Source of the DNA: Nocardia ninae NBRC 108245
Lineage (GTDB): Bacteria > Actinomycetota > Actinomycetes > Mycobacteriales > Mycobacteriaceae
Reading direction: 5' to 3'
Length of the DNA stretch: 64,000 nt
Assembly (NCBI RefSeq): GCF_007990755.1
Contig: NZ_BJXA01000011.1
Coordinates: 62,001 to 126,000 of the forward strand
The translations under genes were made by a program, and so were the position numbers. Position 1 is the stretch's first letter, and every line of letters starts with the position of its first letter. Below are positions 33,652-43,500 of this stretch, one piece after another. Below the pieces are notes generated by a model. The model ran no database searches. It saw only the letters and a program-made list of their open reading frames with translations, and was not told the origin of the DNA.

Positions 33652-34458
33652 GTGCGGCGTCAGGTTTCGGATCGGTCGGCCGCGGCCGTCTTCATCGTGC
33701 TGGTTCTGGGGATCGCGGTGGCGACGGCGAATGTGGCCGGTGGGTTGATTCTGGCGTTGTCGCCGGTGTTGGTTACCGTGCTGCTGCTGGCGTTCACTCG
33801 CGACAGTCGCACAGGGTGGGACCGGGCCGGGTTGTTCCGCAGTGGGGTTCGTCAGTGGCCGCTGGCTGTCGGTGGGAGTGTCGCGGTGTCGGTGGTGGCC
33901 ACGGGTCTCGTGGTGTTGCTCGGCTACGCGTCGTTCACCTCGCCCGGCTCGGACATGTGGATGAATATGCTCGTGCTGGCGATCACCGGGCCGATTCTCG
34001 CGTTCGCCGAGGAAATCGGTTGGCGCGGTTACCTTCTCCCGCGAGTGATGTGGCTGGGCGAGCGACGCGCCATGCTGCTCGTCGGTGTGGTCTGGGCGGC
34101 TTGGCATCTGCCCTACATTCTGTTCACGCCCTACTACCACAGCGAAGGCAATCGGCTGCTTACTCTTTCGCTGTTCATCGGAAGCGTGCTCGCGTTCTCC
34201 TTCTTCTTCGGTTATCTGCGGCTCGCGTCGGACAGCGTGTGGCCGCCGGTGCTCGCGCACTTCGCGCACAACTGGGCATTCGCGGTGTTGCCGGCGATCG
34301 TGGCGACTGATCATCCCGTCGTGTTCGGGGAGTACCTCGCCGGTGATACCGGGCTGTTCGTCATGCTCGGTACGGGTCTGCTTGCCTGCCTGCTCGCGGG
34401 CGCGTGGCGACGGCGGCTCGTGCTCCCGGAACGTTCGGCGGTCAGCGGCAAGATTTGA
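33652..34458 (+). CDS. CPBP family intramembrane metalloprotease (Abi/CAAX-like)
   Basis: A 268-residue polytopic membrane protein with about eight hydrophobic segments. The CPBP motifs are complete: EEIGWRGYLLPR (EExxxR), WHLPYILFTPYY and HFAHNWAF (HxxxN). These form the intramembrane metal site of Rce1-like proteases. Bacterial members act in bacteriocin self-protection or unknown proteolysis; no bacteriocin gene is near. GTG 33652 has a good GGAGG 5 nt upstream. A hairpin terminator follows. Confidence 0.88.
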   Translation: MRRQVSDRSAAAVFIVLVLGIAVATANVAGGLILALSPVLVTVLLLAFTRDSRTGWDRAGLFRSGVRQWPLAVGGSVAVSVVATGLVVLLGYASFTSPGSDMWMNMLVLAITGPILAFAEEIGWRGYLLPRVMWLGERRAMLLVGVVWAAWHLPYILFTPYYHSEGNRLLTLSLFIGSVLAFSFFFGYLRLASDSVWPPVLAHFAHNWAFAVLPAIVATDHPVVFGEYLAGDTGLFVMLGTGLLACLLAGAWRRRLVLPERSAVSGKI

Positions 34459-34459
34459 A

Positions 34460-34484
34460 CGCCCGCCTCTCGGTGAGGCGGGCG
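34460..34484. terminator. bidirectional hairpin between CPBP protease and VOC genes
   Basis: CGCCCGCCTC (34460-34469) and GAGGCGGGCG (34475-34484) form a perfect 10-bp stem with a 5-nt loop. It fills the 32-bp gap between two convergent genes. Confidence 0.65.
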
Positions 34485-34490
34485 GTCGGT

Positions 34491-34943
34491 TCAGGCGTTG
34501 TCGTAGGCGTCCTGGAGGGTTTTGATGTCGAGCTTGGACATGCTGCGCAGGGCGGTGCCGACGGCGATCGTCTTGGCGGGGTCGTCGCCGCTCATCAGGT
34601 TCGGCAGCACGGCCGGGGTGACCTGCCAGGACAGGCCGTACCGGTCGGTGAGCCAACCGCACGGGCCCGGCTCGCCGCCGTCGGTCAGGGCGTCCCAGAG
34701 TCGGTCGATCTCGTCCTGGGTTTCGACGATCAGTTGCAGCGAGGCCGCGTCGGTGAGTGGGTGGCCGGGGCCACCGTTCATCAGGGTGACCGCGTGGCCG
34801 TCGAGTTCGATCGCGACGATGAACGCCGTTCCGTCCGAGTTGCGTGCGACGTCGGTGATCCGAGAGTTCGGCACGAGGGTGGTGTAGAGGGTGGCGGCTT
34901 CCTCGGCGGCACTGTCGAACCAGAGGAAAGTGTTGACGGACAT
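34491..34943 (-). CDS. VOC family protein, PhnB / 3-demethylubiquinone methyltransferase-like
   Basis: A 150-residue single-domain protein of the PhnB-like VOC group: TFLWFDSAAEEAATLYTTLVPNSRIT, FIVAIELDGHAVTLMNGGP and CGWLTDRYGLSWQVTPAVLPNLM. Despite the historical name it is not a methyltransferase. The ligand is unknown. It is convergent with the CPBP protease gene. Confidence 0.87.
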   Translation of the reverse strand: MSVNTFLWFDSAAEEAATLYTTLVPNSRITDVARNSDGTAFIVAIELDGHAVTLMNGGPGHPLTDAASLQLIVETQDEIDRLWDALTDGGEPGPCGWLTDRYGLSWQVTPAVLPNLMSGDDPAKTIAVGTALRSMSKLDIKTLQDAYDNA

Positions 34944-35054
34944 GATGGGCTCCTTGCCGGTGGTGTGTGACTTGCTGTCACCCTCTGGTCGGAGCCGTTT
35001 TCGCTGTCTCGACCTATCTCCCCGAAATTTCTCGAGATATTTCTGCGAGGCCGG

Positions 35055-35909
35055 TCAGAGAGACGGCAGCTGGTCGAGATATGGCCGGATCGCCTTCTCG
35101 GCTTTTTCTGGGTAGTCGAGCCCACCGGCCGTAGCAACCTCCCTGGCGAGCTCACCGAACAGATCCGCCGTAGCCTGCGCCTGCCGCAACGGATCACGGA
35201 TCGCGAAGACCCCTTCGACCCGCTCCCACACCCCCCGCGCTGCCCACTGCCGCATCTTGGTGCCCGCATGCCAAACATCGTGCCCACTGCCGTGCCGCGA
35301 AATCGCATGCCATTCGATCATCGTCAACAGCAGTTCCTTGGTCTCCCAGTCCCGAGCCTTCACGACCCAGAACTCACCGCGCGCCGAATACCTTGGCAGA
35401 TGGGCGATCTCGAACCAGAACTCCGAGCACAGCGCTCCGAACTCCGCCTGATCAGGCAACTCGCCGACGGGTGCCGACCCGGTCGCCGCCGGCAGCCCCG
35501 CCGCCGACCCATCCCGATCGAACAGCACCTGATATCCCCGCTCATGCAACTCGTCGAGACCGTCCTCGACCATCTCCCCCAGCCGCTGCACCGGCACCAC
35601 CTGAAAGTCGACCTTCACCCCACCCTCGAAGAACACCAGGTGGGCAGGATTGTCATACGGCCCCTCCAACTCGACATTCACCCACACCTCCCCCAACTCC
35701 CGCACCCACCCGTCATCCCCCGAATACCGCTCCACGTCCGTGGTGTAGAGCTCAATATCGTGGTCCGACAGCGCATCCACCATCCCATCTCCCCGCCCCC
35801 GCGACCCCGTCCGCAACACCACCCGAATGTCGTCACGCCCCCGCGCCCACTCCACCACCCGCCCCACCATCGGTTCGTCCTCAGCAATCCCCATCAGCGA
35901 GCGATCCAT
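35055..35909 (-). CDS. aminoglycoside 6-adenylyltransferase family protein (AadE/ANT(6)-like)
   Basis: A 284-residue nucleotidyltransferase of the streptomycin adenylyltransferase family. The catalytic pattern RTGSRGRGDGMVDALSDHDIELY gives GS...D..SDxD, with a further acidic residue in VKVDFQVVPV. Family landmarks further on include SEFWFEIAHLPRYSARGEFWVVKARDWETKELLLTMIEWH and WHAGTKMRQWA. It may modify streptomycin, but relatives in soil actinobacteria often have untested substrates. ATG 35909 (AGGAT 8 nt upstream) gives the usual family length; the frame is open to 36008. A possible antitoxin remnant overlaps its start. Confidence 0.85.
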   Translation of the reverse strand: MDRSLMGIAEDEPMVGRVVEWARGRDDIRVVLRTGSRGRGDGMVDALSDHDIELYTTDVERYSGDDGWVRELGEVWVNVELEGPYDNPAHLVFFEGGVKVDFQVVPVQRLGEMVEDGLDELHERGYQVLFDRDGSAAGLPAATGSAPVGELPDQAEFGALCSEFWFEIAHLPRYSARGEFWVVKARDWETKELLLTMIEWHAISRHGSGHDVWHAGTKMRQWAARGVWERVEGVFAIRDPLRQAQATADLFGELAREVATAGGLDYPEKAEKAIRPYLDQLPSL

Positions 35910-36072
35910 GATCGCCGATCCTGCCCGACGGACCTCGGGGTGGCAACGGACCACCGGTCCCGTCTGCGGCATCGAGTTCGAATCGGCTTCGCGCCGTCTC
36001 GTAGGCAACTCCAGCCCCTGACCGATTCATGACTTCAGCGCGCAGGTCCGCCCAACGCACATGTTCTCCCAT
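35881..36072 (-). pseudogene. possible truncated XRE-type antitoxin N-terminus
   Basis: A 63-residue frame beginning MGEHVRWADLRAEVMNRSG, followed by AGVAYETARSRFELDAADG. This resembles the helix that precedes the HTH in HigA-like XRE antitoxins (W-x-D-L-R-A-E ... Y-x-x-A-R). The sequence then degenerates (GTGGPLPPRGPSGRIG) and no HTH follows; the stop falls 28 bp inside the adenylyltransferase gene. No toxin gene is adjacent. The resemblance is partial and the start lacks a Shine-Dalgarno sequence, so chance similarity is possible. Confidence 0.35.
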
Positions 36073-36092
36073 CGGAGACGGACCGATCAGGG

Positions 36093-36998
36093 TCACTCGG
36101 CTCCGAAAAGGTCGGCGATGCTGGTCACAGTCGCCGAGCGCCGGAGCCACAAGCGGAGTACGTCCCGGTCTTTGCACGATGTGATGCGAGCTCGCGCGTC
36201 AGGTGGTACCTCGATCGATCGCTCAGCCAGGATCTCGAGAATGCTGCCCGCGACTCCCTTGGCCTCCCCTTTGGCCTCGCCCTCGATTAGCCCCTCAGTC
36301 CGCCCCTCTTCCCGCAGGCGCTGCGACGTCTCCGAGCGGAAGAACGATGGGTCGATCGACATCAGGTGCCTCCAAGTGTGGGCGGCCGGGCTCTTACCCA
36401 GGCCGAGTTCGGTGAGTTCGGCGATGACGTGGGCGTCCTCCTCGTCGATCCCCCGCAGGGCGGCGGCGAGCGCCTTCAGTATCTCACCGATGCAGGGGTC
36501 TTTGGCATGCGTCATCGCGGAGAGTGCGGTGAGCGCGATGTCGGCGGCGGCCTCGTCGGGGTCGGTTACCGGGCGCACGTTTTCCGGGCCGAGGACCAGC
36601 GGGCGCATCGTGAGACTCGACCAGAACGGCTGGCCGAACGCTACAGGGCGGGCCGCCCACAGCGCGGTGGCTTGGTCGTGGCAGACGACCAGCAGCAGTG
36701 CGGGGAGGCGGTACTTGGCGTGCGCGTGCGCGAGGTAGTACGCCCACGCCGAAGGTTTGGCCGGGTCGTCCTCGCCTTGCGCCTCGACCAGAAGCAGAAA
36801 CTGGCCCGTAGCCGTGGTGAACCGCAATAAGGTGTCTACTCGTCGCTCCAGCGGTCTGACTTCGGTGAGATCCGTTGGTAGCAAGACCACTTCGGTTGGA
36901 TCGTCTAATGGCACGTCCAACGCGCGGAATGCGCGCGCGAACATTTTCGGGTCGTGCTGAAAAATCCGGTGCATCGCCTCGTGCTGGGAACCGACCAT
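36093..36998 (-). CDS. Rpn-like recombination-promoting nuclease (PD-(D/E)XK)
   Basis: A 301-residue protein of the Rpn/YhgA-like putative transposase-nuclease group. The catalytic pattern is in place: Asp55 (RRVDTLLRF) and Glu72-x-Gln74 (FLLLVEAQGEDD), followed by ALLLVVCHDQ. The C-terminal part holds a GxxxGxxxGxxxG-like linker (EGRTEGLIEGEAKGEAKGVAGSILEILAER) common in this family. Rpn proteins cut DNA in vitro and promote RecA-independent recombination; newer work ties some to phage defence. It is a single gene with no transposon ends visible. It is divergent from the Tat-exported phosphatase gene across an AT-richer 239-bp gap. Confidence 0.8.
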   Translation of the reverse strand: MVGSQHEAMHRIFQHDPKMFARAFRALDVPLDDPTEVVLLPTDLTEVRPLERRVDTLLRFTTATGQFLLLVEAQGEDDPAKPSAWAYYLAHAHAKYRLPALLLVVCHDQATALWAARPVAFGQPFWSSLTMRPLVLGPENVRPVTDPDEAAADIALTALSAMTHAKDPCIGEILKALAAALRGIDEEDAHVIAELTELGLGKSPAAHTWRHLMSIDPSFFRSETSQRLREEGRTEGLIEGEAKGEAKGVAGSILEILAERSIEVPPDARARITSCKDRDVLRLWLRRSATVTSIADLFGAE

Positions 36999-37237
36999 TC
37001 CGCCGAAAGTACCTCGAGATTCGAAAATACGTTCGATTCAAATTTGGGGCAGTGGAATTCGGGTGAGGTGCATGGACGGGACCGTCTTCGAAGGGGTCGG
37101 CTGAATCCGGCTGTGGTTGTGGGATTGTCGTAATTGCCGGGTTGTAGCGCTCCGATCGGGAGAGTTCATCCAGTGTTCGCACTTGACTTCCAGTGTCGAG
37201 TTGCTGGGGGCTTGCGGGGAGTACAGCATCGGTGGGT

Positions 37238-38941
37238 ATGGGGTCGAATCCGCTGAATCCTGTTGGTGATGTTCCGGAGACCGGGATACCGGGTGGGCTG
37301 TCTGCCGAGATGACTATGGCTGAGCAGCATGAGTGGCATCAGGAGTATCTGCGGCGGCATCGGGTTTCGCGGCGCAATGTGTTGCGAGGGGCGGCGGCTG
37401 CGGCTGCTGTCGCGGCGGTGGGTACTTCGCCGTTCGGGGGGCGGGCTTATGCGCAGGATGCGCCGTTGGCGGTCGGGGGGCGGCATGTGGGGTTCGGGGC
37501 GGATGCGACCAGTCAGTTGCGATTTGCGGGGCAGTTGTCCAGGCGACCTGCGGGTACCAAGGTGTTTCTCGAGCATGGGCCGACGCCTGCGCTCGGTGCG
37601 ACGGTGGAGGCGGAGGTGCGCAATCTGCTGACGCAGGTGCCGAGTAGCGATGGCGGCGTGCTGGCGGCCGAACAGTTCTATGTGCACGCGCCGGTGGACG
37701 GGTTGCCGGGGCGGGTGCCGCACTACTATCGCTGGCGCACGTCGGACGGCTTCGCTGGTGATATCCGTGCGGCTGCGACGGCGATGCCGACCGCGCGGGC
37801 GGCGATCGTGCCGTTTCGTTTCACCATGATGGGCGATCAGGGGACCGACGAAACGCCTGCGTTGCCGTCGGGTGTCGCGCCCGGTGACTACGACGACAAG
37901 TACTACAAGGCGGACAACGATCCGAATGTCCCGCACGCCACGAATGTGCTGCGCCAAATCGCCAGGGCCAAACCGGATTTCCATATTCTGGCGGGCGACA
38001 TCGCTTACGCCGATCCGTCCGGTGCGGGCAAACCGAACCAATTCGTCTCGCACGGTGCGAAATCGGCGCACGGCTTCGACAAGTTCAATCCGTACGTCTG
38101 GGACGTCTATTTCGGCGCCATCGAGGTGAGCGCCGCTCAGACGCCGTGGATGTTCGCCACCGGCAACCACGATATGGAGGCGACCTACGGTTCGCACGGC
38201 TACGGCGGTCACGCGGCGCGCCTCGACTTTCCCGGTAACGGGCCGGCCGGCTGTCCGTCGGCGTATTCGTTCACCTACGGCAATGTCGCGGTGCTCTCGC
38301 TCGACGCCAATGACGTCTCCTACGAGATTCGCGCGAATACCGGGTATTCCGATGGGGCGCAGACGAGTTGGGTGGAGCGCACGCTCGCCGCCTACCGGGC
38401 GAACCCGGATATCGATTTCCTGGTCTGCTTCTTCCACCACTGCGCCTATTCGACGACTGAGGCGCACGCCAGCGACGGTGGCGTGCGTGACGCCTGGGTC
38501 GCGTTGTTCGACCGCTACCAGGTGGATCTGGTGTTGCAGGGGCACAATCACGTTTTCGAACGCACCGACCCGATCCGCGGCAACGTCGCGACGAAGGTCG
38601 CGGGCGACAATTCGGTGGTGTACCCGGAGACCGACGGCACCGTCTACTACACGGTCGGCGGCGGCGGTCGGCCCCGCTACGACTTCCAACCGGGATCACG
38701 AGAGTCCTACCGAGGCAACGAGTTACCGGACACGGCCGTACCGAACAGCTATGTGTGGGCGCCCGGCGGCGACAAGCAGGACGAGGCGGCCCCGTGGTCG
38801 CGGGTGCGGTTCCGCAACTATTCGTTCCTGCGCGTCGACGTCCGTCCCGGCATCTTCGCCAGCGAGATGGACGTGATCGCCGTCGACGAGTACGGACACG
38901 AATTCGACCGGGTCACCTACCGCAGGCAGGTGCGCGGGTAA
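37238..38941 (+). CDS. Tat-exported purple acid phosphatase-like metallophosphoesterase
   Basis: A 567-residue exported enzyme. The N-terminus carries a twin-arginine signal (SRRNVLRGAAAAAAVAAVG, around residues 45-63). The calcineurin-like core shows MGDQGT, LAGDIAYADP, ATGNHDME, CFFHHCAYS and LQGHNHVFERTDP, a full set of dinuclear metal ligands, and an N-terminal fibronectin-like part as in purple acid phosphatases. It likely hydrolyses phosphate esters outside the membrane. ATG 37238 is used; ATG 37310 is possible and would give a shorter n-region. The 5' part is rich in GGG and GCG codons. It ends 5 bp from a convergent gene. Confidence 0.88.
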   Translation: MGSNPLNPVGDVPETGIPGGLSAEMTMAEQHEWHQEYLRRHRVSRRNVLRGAAAAAAVAAVGTSPFGGRAYAQDAPLAVGGRHVGFGADATSQLRFAGQLSRRPAGTKVFLEHGPTPALGATVEAEVRNLLTQVPSSDGGVLAAEQFYVHAPVDGLPGRVPHYYRWRTSDGFAGDIRAAATAMPTARAAIVPFRFTMMGDQGTDETPALPSGVAPGDYDDKYYKADNDPNVPHATNVLRQIARAKPDFHILAGDIAYADPSGAGKPNQFVSHGAKSAHGFDKFNPYVWDVYFGAIEVSAAQTPWMFATGNHDMEATYGSHGYGGHAARLDFPGNGPAGCPSAYSFTYGNVAVLSLDANDVSYEIRANTGYSDGAQTSWVERTLAAYRANPDIDFLVCFFHHCAYSTTEAHASDGGVRDAWVALFDRYQVDLVLQGHNHVFERTDPIRGNVATKVAGDNSVVYPETDGTVYYTVGGGGRPRYDFQPGSRESYRGNELPDTAVPNSYVWAPGGDKQDEAAPWSRVRFRNYSFLRVDVRPGIFASEMDVIAVDEYGHEFDRVTYRRQVRG

Positions 38942-38945
38942 CCGG

Positions 38946-39284
38946 CTACTTCTTTTTCGGCGGCAGCGTCCGCGCATAGCCGACGCCGCGATCGACCCAT
39001 TCGCGCAGCACGGTGTCGTCGTCGGCCGCCTCGGGGTTGACGCGCAGCCAGCCGACCATTTCCCGGCCGCCCATCACCATGGGCTCCACGAATTCGTTCG
39101 CGAGCAGCCTGTCGCTTTCCGCCCGGTCGACCCGGACCAGCAAGCCGCCTTGCCCACTGGCCGCCACCGCCATATTGCCGCCGATCAAAAAGGCCAGACC
39201 GCCGAACATCTTGCGCTCGGACAGCTCCGGCCCCGGCTTGATCAGCAGCCGGATGCGATCGGCCAACTCCTCGTCATATGCCAT
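38946..39284 (-). CDS. TfoX/Sxy N-terminal domain protein
   Basis: A 112-residue protein matching the TfoX N-terminal domain: LADRIRLLIKPGPELSERKMFGGLAFLIGGNMAVAASGQGGLLVRV and MGGREMVGWLRVNPE. In gammaproteobacteria Sxy/TfoX activates competence genes. In actinobacteria the stand-alone domain is common and its function is not established. It ends with a basic KKK tail. Confidence 0.88.
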   Translation of the reverse strand: MAYDEELADRIRLLIKPGPELSERKMFGGLAFLIGGNMAVAASGQGGLLVRVDRAESDRLLANEFVEPMVMGGREMVGWLRVNPEAADDDTVLREWVDRGVGYARTLPPKKK

Positions 39285-39329
39285 AGCGGAATTGTCGACC
39301 CTGGCACCGACAGATTCTCGGCGACAGCC

Positions 39330-40307
39330 TCACGCGCCGATCGCCGCGGCGAACAACGGCCAGGACAGGTGCAGGTCGTCTTCCCAGTAGGTCCAGGCGT
39401 GGGTACCGGCAGGCCGCAGGTTCGCGGTGACCGGGATGCCGAGTTGGTGCAGCCGATCCACGAACGGCCGGGTGCAGCCGCCGATGACGGTCTCCATCAC
39501 ACCGCCGACGAGCATGCGGTCGAGCAACCGGGCCGGGTTGCCGTCGATGCCGCGGTCACCGATGGTGTCGTGCTCCCCCGGTGCGCCGGTGCCCGACGAA
39601 ACGTACAGCGCCACACCGCGCAAGCGTTCGGCGTTCAGCATCGGATCGTGCTCGGCCCAGGCCGGGCTTTCCGGCCCGCCCCACATGTTCGCGGCGTTCG
39701 CGCCGAACACCGCGAGCTGCGACGAGACGTAGGCCTGGGCCACCGAGTCACTGGTGCGCGGGCATCCGCTGTAGGCGCCGACCGCCTGATAGAGACCGGG
39801 TGCGCCGGTCGCGAGGTTCAACGCCGAGGTCGCCGACATGGACAGTCCCGCAACGGCATTGCGCCCCGTCATGCCGAACCTGTCCTCCAGCAACGGCGGC
39901 AGCTCGCGGGTCAGGAAGGTGGTCCACTGGTTGCGGCCGAGCACCGGATCGTCGCGCAGCCAGTCGGTGTAGTAGCTGGCGCGCCCACCCATCGGCACGA
40001 TCACGTTGACGTTCTTGTCCGCGAAGAACTCCGCGACATCGGTGCGCCGCATCCACGGCCCACCGTCCTCGCCGCCGTCGACCGCGTTGAGCAGATACAG
40101 CGCGGGCGCACCGGCGCCGGGATGCGACATCCACAGCGTGATGGGCTTGTTCATCGCCGCCGAGTGCACGACGACCTCGAGCTGTCGCCCGTCCAGCGGA
40201 CGTACCTCGAGGATGCGGGAGTCGGGATCGGCGGCGGCCGGACCGGCCGGGACGATCGCGGCGAGGACCGCGAGAAGGGGAACCAGGCATCGCATCAGCC
40301 GGCGCAT
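39330..40307 (-). CDS. secreted esterase, mycolyltransferase (antigen 85)-like
   Basis: A 325-residue exported alpha/beta-hydrolase. An N-terminal signal peptide (CLVPLLAVLAAIVPAGPAAA) precedes the mature enzyme. The nucleophile elbow is GLSMSATSAL, and the region MGGRASYYTDWLRDDP ... WTTFLTRELPPLLEDRFG matches the antigen 85/esterase D superfamily of mycolyltransferases, which attach mycolic acids to trehalose and arabinogalactan. The acid and His candidates are in the C-terminal third (GTHAWTYWEDDL). ATG 40307 is chosen at the start of the signal peptide. The Ser motif differs slightly from canonical Ag85, so a related esterase role is possible. Confidence 0.82.
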   Translation of the reverse strand: MRRLMRCLVPLLAVLAAIVPAGPAAADPDSRILEVRPLDGRQLEVVVHSAAMNKPITLWMSHPGAGAPALYLLNAVDGGEDGGPWMRRTDVAEFFADKNVNVIVPMGGRASYYTDWLRDDPVLGRNQWTTFLTRELPPLLEDRFGMTGRNAVAGLSMSATSALNLATGAPGLYQAVGAYSGCPRTSDSVAQAYVSSQLAVFGANAANMWGGPESPAWAEHDPMLNAERLRGVALYVSSGTGAPGEHDTIGDRGIDGNPARLLDRMLVGGVMETVIGGCTRPFVDRLHQLGIPVTANLRPAGTHAWTYWEDDLHLSWPLFAAAIGA

Positions 40308-40563
40308 GGGGTCGAGTATCTCCCAGGGCCGCCGGGACATCCGGCATTCACCGGGCGTGTTCGCGTACCGAATGAACGCGCAGGTCGGTGGCGGCATCGT
40401 CGTCGCCGATCAGAATCCAGCAATCGACCAGCGACGGCGGATTCAGCCTGCGTAACTGCGTTCGAGCCATCGGTGTCCAGCGCGCCGAATCGGTAATGCA
40501 CGTCTGCGCCTTCGAGCAGCTCAGACGGGCCGGGTCAGGTGCCTGCATCAACGCATTCGAGCC

Positions 40564-43500
40564 TTAAGCGCCCGGACCCGCAACGCGCTCGAGCCGTTCA
40601 CTGCGCACCGCGACGGGCACCGCCGTGCGCTCCAGATGCCGCGCCAGTATCGGTCCGATCACGCCGACCACATCTGCATTGGTGAGCTGTGCATGTGTCG
40701 CTGGCACCGGGTGTTCGATGAGGTCGCCGGTGATGAACGGCCGCCATATCTCGGCGCCGAACAGCTCGGTCACGCCACGGGTGGCCGAGAAGTACAGCAG
40801 GTCACCGTCGAAGACGCCGGGCTTGTATCCATGGGAAAGGGCGACGCCGTCCACATAACCGCGATGCAGCCGTTCCAGTTGCGCCGCCGATAGTCCGGTA
40901 CCGAATGACGCACCGGCGCCGGCCAATTCGTCGGCGGCCTCGGCGGCCGACAGCTCCGGGGCGGCGTCGCCGTCTTCCGGCTCGTCACCGAGCAAGTGCG
41001 TCAGCAGATCTCGCATCCGAGGCGCGGGGGGCGGATCGACGCCGTCGGGGAAGACGACGCTGTCCAGCATGGCCAGCACCGCCACCGCGGCACCACGGGC
41101 GCGCAGCCGCACCGCGATCGCGTGCGCGATCTGACCACCGAGCGACCAGCCGAGCAGGTGGTACGGCCCCTCCGGCTGCACGCGCAGCATCGCGTCGACG
41201 TAGCTGTCGGCCAGCTCGTCGATGGTGCCGAGCGTGCGGCACGGTCCGGTCAGCGTCGGCGCCTGCAAGCCGTACACCGGCCGGTCCGTGATGTGCCGCG
41301 CCAATCCGGCGTAGCACCAGGCCAGCGGGACCGCCGAGTGGACGCAGAACAGTGGCGGGCGGGTTCCGTTGCGGCGCAATGCGAGCAAGACACCGAATGC
41401 GTCGTCGTCGCTGGTATCCGTGCCGTCGTAGGTGGTGATCCGCTCGGCGAGCGCCCGCACGGTCGGTGCCGCGTACAACCAGCGCACCGTCACCGGCACC
41501 CCGGTCGCTGCGGCCAATTCGGCCGAGACCGCCACGCCTAGTAGCGAATTCCCGCCCAGCTCGAAGAAGTCATCGTTCAGGCCGACCCTGGATTGACCGG
41601 TGGCCGTGCCGATGTGCTCGGCGACCAGACGCTGAATCATGTTCTCCGGGGCCAGATACGGACGTTGCACGATGATCGACGGCGGCAAAGCGGCACGATC
41701 GAGTTTTCCGTTGCTCGCCACCGGGAGCCGGTCGAGTTCGATCAGCGCCGAGGGCACCAGTGCGGCGGGTAGCGTCGCGCGCAATCGGTGCAGTGTGGCC
41801 GCCGCGTCGAACGCGACACCGGGGGCGGCGACCACGTAACCCACCAGTCGCGCCTCGGGGCGACCCGCGTCGGCGACCGTGACGACCGCGTACTCGATGT
41901 CCGGTCCGGCGAGCAGTGCCGCCTCGATCTCGGCGGGCTCGATCCGCCGCCCGCGCACCTCGACCTGGGCGTCGACGCGACCGAGGAACTCGAACACCCC
42001 GTCGGGTCCCGCGCTGACCAGGTCGCCGGTGCGGTACAGCCGCCGCCCGACCCCGAACGGATCGGCGATGAACCGCACCGCGGTGCCCGCCGGATTGCGG
42101 ACATAACAATCGGCGACGCCGATGCCGCCGAGGTACAGCTCGCCTCGGGCACCGTCGGGCAGTCGCGCCAATCGGGAGTCCAGCACCACCGCGAGCACCC
42201 CGGGAAGCGCGCGCCCGATGGTCACCGGCGCGTCGATCGCCATCGCCGCGGTCTCCGTCGCCATCACGGTGGCCTCGGTCGGCCCGTATCCGTTGAACAA
42301 CCGCACATGCGGCGCCCATTCGCGCACCAGCTTCGCCGGGCAAGCCTCGCCACCGATGGCCACCACCGACAGCCCGGGCACCTCCGCCGGGGAGAGCGTG
42401 GCAAGCACCGCAGGGGTCGTCAGGTAATGGGTGCAGCCTGTCGCGCGGAGCAGCCGTGCCAGCTCGGCGCCGGACACCACCGATGGCGGCTGCACCACCA
42501 AGCGCGCACCGGACGCGAACGCGGCAAGAACATCGAGGAGATGTGCGTCGAAAGACGGGGCGTGCGAATGCAGCACCACCGAGTCCCTGCCGACGCCCCA
42601 GTGCTCGACGATGTAGTCGGTCAGCGAACCGAGGCCGCGATGACTGACCGCCACACCTTTCGGCCGCCCGGTAGTGCCCGACGTGTAGATCAGATAGGCC
42701 GGATGCGCGGGCCGCAGGGCACGCGGCCGCTCCGTGTCGGCCACCGGTGTCGCCGACCGGCGCTCGACCTCCGCCATGCACCGCGGATCATCGAGCACCA
42801 GCCAGTCGATGCCACACCCGGTCGCGCCGCGTGCGTCATCGTCGCTCGCGCGGTCCGCGTCCGCCGCGGCAGGATCGAGGCGGCCGAAGAATCCGGTATC
42901 GCAGGGAAATTTCTCCCGCACCGCGCTGATCGTGATTCCTTGCCGGGCACGGGAATCCGCGATGACCGTGGCGATCCGCGCGGCCGGATCGGACGGATCG
43001 ACCGGGACGAAGCAGGCGCCGGTCTTCGCGACCGCCCACAGGGCCAGCACCGATTCCAGCGAACGCGGCACGGCGACCAACACGAACTCACCGGGACGCG
43101 CGCCGCCCGCCATCAGCTCGCGGGCCAGCCGCGAGGACGCCTCGTCCAGTTCGCGGTAGCTCATGGTGCGGGTATCGTCCTGCACCGCAACAGCATCCGA
43201 GGCCGAGTCCGCGCACAGCAGTTCGGGCAGCACCCGCACCGGCGCGGCGGGCGGCGCGACCACGGGAGCGGGCCGAGCGCCGTCGACCGCGACTATCGGG
43301 CAGTCGGGCGCCGCGGCAAGGAAGCGGCGGAAGTACTCCAGGAACATGCGGTGCTGCCACACCACGGTGTCGTGGCGGTAGCGCGCCGGGTTGGCCTGAA
43401 AATCGATGCTGACCGAGCGGTCGTCCGGACCGGCCTGGTAGCCGTTGACCATCAGATCCTCGACGGGTCCGAGTGCGAGCAGCCGGGCCTGGCCGGTCAG

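Noticed and set aside
36093-36998. Intact transposon around the Rpn-like gene
   Set aside because: No terminal inverted repeats, target duplications or partner genes were visible; Rpn proteins commonly occur as single genes.
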